Positions 58,650-64,000 of a DNA stretch of 64,000 nucleotides are shown here, piece after piece. A program made the translations under genes and the position numbers. The stretch comes from JAYFNU01 sp034933305 (GTDB taxonomy: Bacteria; Bacillota; Clostridia; Oscillospirales; Ruminococcaceae). The notes beneath the pieces were generated by a model. It had not been told where the DNA came from. It was given only the letters and a program-made list of their open reading frames with translations, and did not search any database. Every line of letters begins with the position of its first letter. Position 1 is the first letter of the stretch. The stretch is taken from NCBI GenBank assembly GCA_034933305.1, contig JAYFNU010000026.1, forward strand, positions 1 to 64,000, read 5' to 3'.

Positions 58650-59949
58650 GGCCGGCCTCCTTGCCCTTTTCCTGATTCGACAGGAGCGTGATGCGCTCGC
58701 GCATCTTGACGATGCAGTCGTCGATCTTCGCGTTGCCCTTGATGATATCCTCGGCGAAGGCGAGGCACGTCGGCGCGCCGCAGGAGCCGCAGTCGAGGTC
58801 GGGCAGGCTCTCGCGGATGCGCTTGATGTCGCTGCGGATGCGGAAGGCCTCGTTCATGTCGTCGGAAAGCCCCGGCGCGGGCGCGTATTCCACTTTTTCG
58901 AAATCGACGTATTCGTCGGGAATAAAGGATTCGCTTTTTGGCTGATCGGTGAAATCCCAGTTCTGCGACACCGGCAGATACCGTTTGAGCGTCTGCAGGC
59001 GCGCTTTGGCGATGTAAGGGTTCTCGACGGTCATCGTGCCGCCCACGCAGCCGCCGTTGCAGGCGTTGAGCTCGATGAAATCGAGCGACGGGAAGCTGCC
59101 GTTGTCGAGCTCCTCCAGCACGCGGATGACGTTCTCTATGCCGTCCGCGGCGAGGTAGCGGTCGTTGAAGATCGCGGAGGCTTCGCCGCCGGCCGACGCC
59201 CAGCTCAGGCCGATCATGCCCGTGCGCGAGACCGGCGCGGGCGTCAGCTCTTTTTTGAGCAGCCCGAGCACCGCAAAATACATGTCGCTGATCGACACGA
59301 CGAGATCGATGTTGCTCTTGCGCTCGCCCGTCGCATTCTTGACGTAGCTGACCTTCGCGGGGCAGGGGGAGATGAAGCACACGCAGATGTCCTCCGGCCT
59401 GAGCTCGGGATGCTGCTTGAGCGCCCGCTCGCGCGCGAGACGGCCGGCGACCTCGACGGGAGGCAGCAGCGGCATGACATTGTCGCACAGGTATGGAAAA
59501 CGCAGGCTGATGAGACGCACCACGACGGGACACGCGGAGCTGATGACGGGCTTGACGATATCCTTGCGCTTGAGGTAGCGGCGCGTGTAGCCGGAGACGA
59601 TCTCCGCCGCGCAGGCGACTTCGAAAACATCGTCGAAGCCGTAATCGAGCAGCCCCTTGAGCAGATAGTCGATGTCGTCGACATTGTCGAACTGACCGTA
59701 AAACGTGGGGGCGGGAAGGGCGATCTTGTACTTATAATCGTTGATCGCCTCGAGCTTGTCGTAATTGGCTTTCTTTGCCTTGTACGGGCACATGCGGATG
59801 CATTCGCCGCAGTCGATGCAGCGGTCCGCATCGATGGTCGCGTGCCCGTCGCGGATGCGGATCGCTTCCGTCGGGCAGCGCTTGAGGCAGTTCGTGCATC
59901 CCTTGCACTTGTCAAGATCCAAAGAAACGGAGTGGTTGTAGGCAGCCAT
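58636..59949 (-). CDS. Putative sensory [FeFe] hydrogenase with C-terminal Fe-S domain
   Basis: 437 residues. Two [4Fe-4S] motifs (CKGCTNCLKRCP, CIDCGECIRMCP), then an H-cluster-type domain with variant motifs: SSACPVVVRL (usual TSCxPxW), FISPCPAKV (usual MPCxxK) and ELNACNGGCVGGTM (usual ExMACPGGC). All four H-cluster Cys are retained. A C-terminal Fe-S domain (LPDLDCGSCGAPTCLAFAED) follows; no PAS domain. This matches the group C/D hydrogenases thought to sense H2 or redox state rather than turn over fast. ATG 59949 with GAGG 7 bases upstream; GTG 59961 is an alternative. Confidence 0.88.
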   Translation of the reverse strand: MAAYNHSVSLDLDKCKGCTNCLKRCPTEAIRIRDGHATIDADRCIDCGECIRMCPYKAKKANYDKLEAINDYKYKIALPAPTFYGQFDNVDDIDYLLKGLLDYGFDDVFEVACAAEIVSGYTRRYLKRKDIVKPVISSACPVVVRLISLRFPYLCDNVMPLLPPVEVAGRLARERALKQHPELRPEDICVCFISPCPAKVSYVKNATGERKSNIDLVVSISDMYFAVLGLLKKELTPAPVSRTGMIGLSWASAGGEASAIFNDRYLAADGIENVIRVLEELDNGSFPSLDFIELNACNGGCVGGTMTVENPYIAKARLQTLKRYLPVSQNWDFTDQPKSESFIPDEYVDFEKVEYAPAPGLSDDMNEAFRIRSDIKRIRESLPDLDCGSCGAPTCLAFAEDIIKGNAKIDDCIVKMRERITLLSNQEKGKEAGHDGK

Positions 59950-59970
59950 CGGAAACCTCACAGAGAATCG

Positions 59971-60396
59971 CTATTTTACGTCTACGCGCATGCGGATCGT
60001 CGTTCCCTTGCCGAGGGCGGACTGGATGTCCATGAAATCGGTGTACTTTTTCATGTTGGGCAGCCCCATGCCGGCGCCGAAGCCGAAGGAACGGATGTTG
60101 TCGGGAGCGGTCGAATACCCCTCCTGCATGGCGAGCTTGATGTCGGCGATGCCGGGACCGTGGTCGGTCAGCGTGATCTCGATCTTCTCCGGCCAGACGA
60201 GGACGTCCGCGACGCCGCCGCCCGCGTGGATGACCATGTTGATCTCGCCTTCGTACATCGCGATCGAGACGCGCCGGATGACCTCGGGATTGAACCCGAG
60301 CTGCCGAAGCTCTTTTTTGATGATGATCGACGCTTCGCCCGCCGAGGAGAAATTTTCGCCGTCGACGTCGAAGTGGAATTTGATCGGCTCAGACAT
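59971..60396 (-). CDS. RsbW/SpoIIAB-like ATP-binding protein
   Basis: 141 residues of a serine-kinase/anti-sigma-type HATPase: IIIKKELRQLGFNPEVIRRV, SIAMYEGEINMVIHAGGG (N box), LTDHGPGIADIKLAMQEG (G1), GFGAGMGLPNMKKYTDFMDI (G2). Resembles RsbW/SpoIIAB kinases that phosphorylate an anti-sigma antagonist, but no such partner is encoded nearby. Located between the sensory hydrogenase and the second DRTGG gene; overlaps the latter by 8 bases. Confidence 0.88.
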   Translation of the reverse strand: MSEPIKFHFDVDGENFSSAGEASIIIKKELRQLGFNPEVIRRVSIAMYEGEINMVIHAGGGVADVLVWPEKIEITLTDHGPGIADIKLAMQEGYSTAPDNIRSFGFGAGMGLPNMKKYTDFMDIQSALGKGTTIRMRVDVK

Positions 60397-60745
60397 GTTC
60401 GCTCGCTTTGCCGCACAGCCCCGCGGCGTAAAGAATGCCGCAGGCCTCAAACATGCGCAGCTGTGTTTTCATCATGACGATGCCGTTCTCCGCCGCAAGC
60501 TCGATCATTTCGGGCGTCGGCGCCTTGCGGCGCACGAGCACGACGCACTTCATGTCCATCATCGCCGCCGTGCGCACGACCTGTTCGTTGACGAGCCCGG
60601 TCAGCAACAGCGCCTGATCCTTGACATAGGCGAGCACGTCGCTCATCATATCGCTCCCGCATGCGGAGCAGACCTCGGTGTCCATGCGATCCTCGCAGCT
60701 GAGCACGTCGGCGTCGAGCAGGGATTTGATTTCACTGATCTTCAT
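60389..60745 (-). CDS. DRTGG-domain small protein (second copy)
   Basis: 118 residues. MKISEIKSLLDADVLSCEDR, then ACGSDMMSDVLAYVKDQALL, LTGLVNEQVVRTAAMMDMKC, VVLVRRKAPTPEMIELAAEN. The fold is the same as the gene at 58320 but with little identity; the ending MKTQLRMFEACGILYAAGL is typical of DRTGG partners of clostridial hydrogenases. Ligand unknown. 18 bp after hydC. Confidence 0.85.
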   Translation of the reverse strand: MKISEIKSLLDADVLSCEDRMDTEVCSACGSDMMSDVLAYVKDQALLLTGLVNEQVVRTAAMMDMKCVVLVRRKAPTPEMIELAAENGIVMMKTQLRMFEACGILYAAGLCGKASEHV

Positions 60746-60763
60746 ACGTTCGACTCTTGTATA

Positions 60764-61252
60764 TCAGTATTTGGCGAGTATTTCGGGGATCTTGTCCGGC
60801 GTCAGACGGCCGTAGACGTCGCCGTTGACCATCATGACCGGAGCAAGACCGCAGGCGCCGACGCAGCGGCACTCGTTGAGCGAGAACTTGCCGTCCGCCG
60901 TCGTCTGTCCGGCGTCGATGCCGAGGACCTTCTGAACCTTCGCGAGCACTTCGCCCGAACCCTTGACGTAGCACGCCGTGCCCAGGCAGACCTGGATCGT
61001 GTTCTTTCCCTTCGGATACAGCGAGAACTGCGCGTAGAACGTCGCGACGCCGTAAACTTCCGACAGCGGGACGTTGAGCTTTTCGGCGATCATCGTCTGC
61101 ACCTCGATGGGAAGGTAACCGTAGATCTCCTGCGCTTTCTGCAGCGTGGGCATCAGGATACCCTTCTCCTCGCGATGCTCGGCGATAAACTCCTCGAGTT
61201 TCTGCTGCTGTGCCTTCGTTCCTTCGAAGGGCACGCTTGTGATAGTACTCAT
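60764..61252 (-). CDS. hydC: NuoE-like subunit of bifurcating hydrogenase
   Basis: 162 residues. Helical N-terminus (EGTKAQQQKLEEFIAEHREE), then thioredoxin-like [2Fe-2S] fold with Cys in CLGTACYVKGS and CRCVGACGLAP. PTLQKAQEIYGYLPIEVQTM and YGVATFYAQFS are NuoE hallmarks. Transfers electrons between HydB flavin and the other centres. First gene of the ten-gene operon. Confidence 0.95.
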   Translation of the reverse strand: MSTITSVPFEGTKAQQQKLEEFIAEHREEKGILMPTLQKAQEIYGYLPIEVQTMIAEKLNVPLSEVYGVATFYAQFSLYPKGKNTIQVCLGTACYVKGSGEVLAKVQKVLGIDAGQTTADGKFSLNECRCVGACGLAPVMMVNGDVYGRLTPDKIPEILAKY

Positions 61253-61288
61253 AGAAATTTCCTCCGATACATTTTCATATGCCTATTC

Positions 61289-61317
61289 ATTATAATTTAT
61301 TTAGAGAACAAATACCA
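61289..61317 (-). promoter_or_regulatory. Probable promoter of the hydrogenase operon
   Basis: Minus strand TGGTAT (61317-61312), 17 bp, TATAAT (61294-61289); the -35 is poor, which suggests an activator. A consensus TTGACA lies further upstream near 61340. No clear Rex-type repeat was found. Confidence 0.5.
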
Positions 61318-61345
61318 GTTTTTTGTGAAAAAAATGTCAAAATAA

Positions 61346-61376
61346 TTCGCCCCGACCTGTAAAAATTCGGGGCGAA
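61346..61376 (-). terminator. Intrinsic terminator of the histidine phosphatase gene
   Basis: TTCGCCCCGA / TCGGGGCGAA stem; on the minus strand followed by TTATTTTG. Confidence 0.75.
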
Positions 61377-61406
61377 ATACTGTCTAATATGCCTAAATTG
61401 CGCGCT

Positions 61407-62054
61407 TCAGTCGGTGTTGTCCTCGTTTTCGGAGGGCGCCGTCTCATAGGGCAGGGAGTCGATGACTTCGACAACGGGGTCGCGCAGAAAAAGCGACGGA
61501 TCGGCCATCACGGTGAAACCGCATCCGCAGTCGCACTGCCAGTCATAGGGGGCGCGCTTCGGATAGGCAAGCAGCGAGAGGATGGTGCCGATGACCCCGG
61601 CGTGCGTGACGACGGCGGCGGAAAAGACGCCGCCGCGCATCATCTCGTTGACGATGCCGATGAAAGCCTCCCGGCAGCGGAGATGAAATTCGGCGGCAGG
61701 CTCGACGCCCGCCGGGACGAATTTGCTGCCCGGGGCGACGAATTTTTCAAAATCGGGGTTTCCCCGCAGCTCCTCGATGGATTTCCCCTCAAAAGGGCCG
61801 AAGGATGCTTCGCGAAGGTCGTCGACGGGGAGGATGTCGCAGCCGGGGAAGAGGATCTCCGCGGTCCGCGTCGCCCGGACGAGGGGGCTCGAGTAGACGC
61901 GTTCGACATAGGGGTAATCGAAGTTTTCGAGCAGTTCCCCGAGCGAACGCTCGCCCTGCGCGCTCAGCGGATAATCGCTTGCGCCGCAGTAAATCCCCTT
62001 GCTGTTCGCTTCGGTCATGCCGTGGCGGATAAGATGGATTTTATAGGTTTTCAC
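61407..62054 (-). CDS. Histidine phosphatase (phosphoglycerate mutase-like)
   Basis: 215 residues. RHG motif in KIHLIRHGMTEANSKGIYCG, SSPLVRATRTAEIL, the acidic EASFGPFEGKSIEEL, and the second catalytic His in AAVVTHAGVIGTILSLL. CobC/PhpB-like broad-specificity phosphatase; substrate unknown, alpha-ribazole phosphate possible. GTG start at 62054 chosen because GGAG lies 8 bases upstream; an ATG nine codons earlier is in frame. C-terminal tail is acidic. Confidence 0.88.
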   Translation of the reverse strand: MKTYKIHLIRHGMTEANSKGIYCGASDYPLSAQGERSLGELLENFDYPYVERVYSSPLVRATRTAEILFPGCDILPVDDLREASFGPFEGKSIEELRGNPDFEKFVAPGSKFVPAGVEPAAEFHLRCREAFIGIVNEMMRGGVFSAAVVTHAGVIGTILSLLAYPKRAPYDWQCDCGCGFTVMADPSLFLRDPVVEVIDSLPYETAPSENEDNTD

Positions 62055-62120
62055 AATTTTATCTCCGAATTTTTGTATCAAATTTTTGCCGAAAAATGGC
62101 GGGGAAAGGCGATTTTGAAC

Positions 62121-62149
62121 TTTACAAACGGTAGAAGTTATTATATAAT
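62121..62149 (+). promoter_or_regulatory. Promoter of the XRE regulator
   Basis: TTTACA (62121-62126), 17 bp, TATAAT (62144-62149). Confidence 0.7.
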
Positions 62150-62194
62150 TTTTACTACACTTTGTATTGAAAAAACACCCGAAAGGCTACGCTT

Positions 62195-62896
62195 ATGCCT
62201 GATATCGGCGGCTTCAACAGAATACTCACGCTGCTGCGCAAGGAACGCGGGATCACCCAGAAGGAAGCCGCGCAGAATCTCGGCGTATCGCAGGCGCTGC
62301 TGTCGCATTACGAAAAGGGCATCCGGGAGTGCGGACTGGATTTCGTCGTCCGCGCCGCGGATTATTACGGCGTTTCGTGCGATTATCTGCTCGGCCGGTC
62401 CCCGGACCGCTCGGGGCTGACGCTGTCGGTCGAAGAGATACCGGAGGAAGACCCGCGCGCGGATGCGATCTACAAGGGCAGCGTGCTGCCGGTTCTCAAT
62501 AAAAAGCTGCTGACGAATTCGCTGGGCGTCGTCTACGACCTGCTCATGAGCTGCAAGAGCAAGGAATTCACGACGGAGGTCTCCAATTACCTGATGACCG
62601 CCGTCTACAAGGTCTTCCGCGTGATCTACGCCGCGAATCCGAAAAATCAGGACGACCTTTTTTCCGTTCCGAAACCGCTGTATTCCGGCTATGCCGACGC
62701 GGCGCTGGCGCTGAGCGAAGCGCGCGCTAAGGCGATGACGTCGGGGGAAAAGCTCGACGATATTGCGCCGGAGGAGGGACTGCAGTTGCTGTCCATCACG
62801 ACGGAGAGCCTGTCGAAAAAGTATCCGCAGGGCGCGACGTCCCTTTTCAACCTCATCCAGCGCGCCGAAAAGCACATCATGGGAGATATCCGATAA
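62195..62896 (+). CDS. XRE-family transcriptional regulator
   Basis: 233 residues. N-terminal Cro/C1 HTH (RILTLLRKERGITQKEAAQN, LGVSQALLSHYEKGIRECGL, YYGVSCDYLLGR), then an all-helical C-terminal region of about 150 residues without a recognised ligand domain. It resembles the large clostridial XRE proteins with C-terminal helical dimerisation. Monocistronic, with its own promoter and terminator. Targets unknown. Confidence 0.88.
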   Translation: MPDIGGFNRILTLLRKERGITQKEAAQNLGVSQALLSHYEKGIRECGLDFVVRAADYYGVSCDYLLGRSPDRSGLTLSVEEIPEEDPRADAIYKGSVLPVLNKKLLTNSLGVVYDLLMSCKSKEFTTEVSNYLMTAVYKVFRVIYAANPKNQDDLFSVPKPLYSGYADAALALSEARAKAMTSGEKLDDIAPEEGLQLLSITTESLSKKYPQGATSLFNLIQRAEKHIMGDIR

Positions 62897-62910
62897 CCTG
62901 TTTTCTGTTC

Positions 62911-62940
62911 AGGGCCCCGCCGCGGCGGGGCCTTTTTATT
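62911..62940 (+). terminator. Intrinsic terminator
   Basis: GGCCCCGCC / GC / GGCGGGGCC then TTTTTATT. The stretch 62941-63115 shows no gene. Confidence 0.85.
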
Positions 62941-63115
62941 ATGGCAGCGCGTCGGGAAAAGAGATCAGGGCGCGGCGGGGAAGACGCCGCGAAGGCCGGT
63001 GCTGCCGTCCGCCGTGCCGAAGCGGCCGTCAGTGAAAAGGCGCGCGAAACGCGGCGGACTGCTTCGCTCGTTCTTCGGACGAAGAGAGCGCACACAGCCG
63101 CCGCGCGGCGGTCGT

Positions 63116-64000
<885 letters not shown>

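Noticed and set aside
61253..61345. Rex operator at the hydrogenase promoter
   Set aside because: TTGTTC...AAATAAAT shows only one half-like motif; no symmetric TTGTTAA-N4-TTAACAA type site is present.

Overview
The window looks like a chromosomal segment of an anaerobic, GC-rich member of the Clostridia (Oscillospiraceae-like gut Firmicutes). The basis is the combination of an electron-bifurcating [FeFe] hydrogenase operon, reverse rubrerythrin with a PerR-type regulator, B12-dependent ribonucleotide reductase, PPi-type phosphofructokinase, a T-box riboswitch, SepF/DivIVA, and the Bacillus-like order miaB-ymcA-like-mutS-mutL-miaA-hfq. Genus is inference; no rRNA is present.

Layout. 1-1 kb: perR-like regulator and reverse rubrerythrin (cut by the left edge) behind a Fur/PerR-type box. 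1.1-2.9 kb: TetR regulator and two membrane proteins, with an identical 13-bp palindrome in front of both parts. 2.9-6.8 kb: a lipoprotein, divergent fba and PPi-type pfk, a GNAT acetyltransferase. 6.9-11.2 kb: DUF2975/HTH/DUF4173 membrane operon and a beta-lactamase-fold hydrolase. 11.3-14.8 kb: VTC-domain protein, DUF4956 membrane protein and a large Cthe_2159-like lipoprotein. 15-19.7 kb: TPM-domain and zinc-ribbon membrane proteins, divergent from nrdJ, which carries two NrdR boxes. 19.7-22.1 kb: a small AT-richer decaying mobile region (UDP-glucose dehydrogenase remnant, broken small ORFs, XRE regulator, serine recombinase with an in-frame stop, small Cys-rich ORF), ending at a tRNA-Thr(CGT). 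22.4-27.3 kb: SGNH hydrolase, then a leader-peptide/terminator unit ahead of an asymmetric heterodimeric ABC exporter. 27.4-31.4 kb: T-box-controlled trpB2-type gene, galM, a Rieske-type oxygenase. 31.4-53 kb: a long run of plus-strand housekeeping genes (uvrB, uvrA, miaB, ymcA-like, mutS, mutL, miaA, hfq, HlyD-like, sepF, divIVA, ileS, lspA, rluD-like, HAD phosphatase, 28-aa membrane peptide, XRE-cupin, DUF3267). 53-61.3 kb: a ten-gene minus-strand operon that interleaves the three bifurcating hydrogenase subunits with a second, sensory-type hydrogenase and small signalling proteins. 61.4-64 kb: histidine phosphatase, XRE regulator, and the C-terminus of SecA cut by the right edge.

How it works together. 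fba and the PPi-type PFK serve glycolysis. Reduced ferredoxin and NADH would be re-oxidised by the HydABC-type complex, whose operon also seems to carry its own redox sensor/signalling module (inference). PerR/rubrerythrin deals with peroxide. NrdR tunes dNTP supply. UvrAB and MutSL repair DNA, with a probable LexA box at uvrB. No CRISPR array, rRNA or complete insertion sequence was seen. Most of the segment is ordinary core genome; the less ordinary parts are the hydrogenase-plus-sensor operon, the leader-peptide attenuator, the twin TetR operators and the decaying mobile region.
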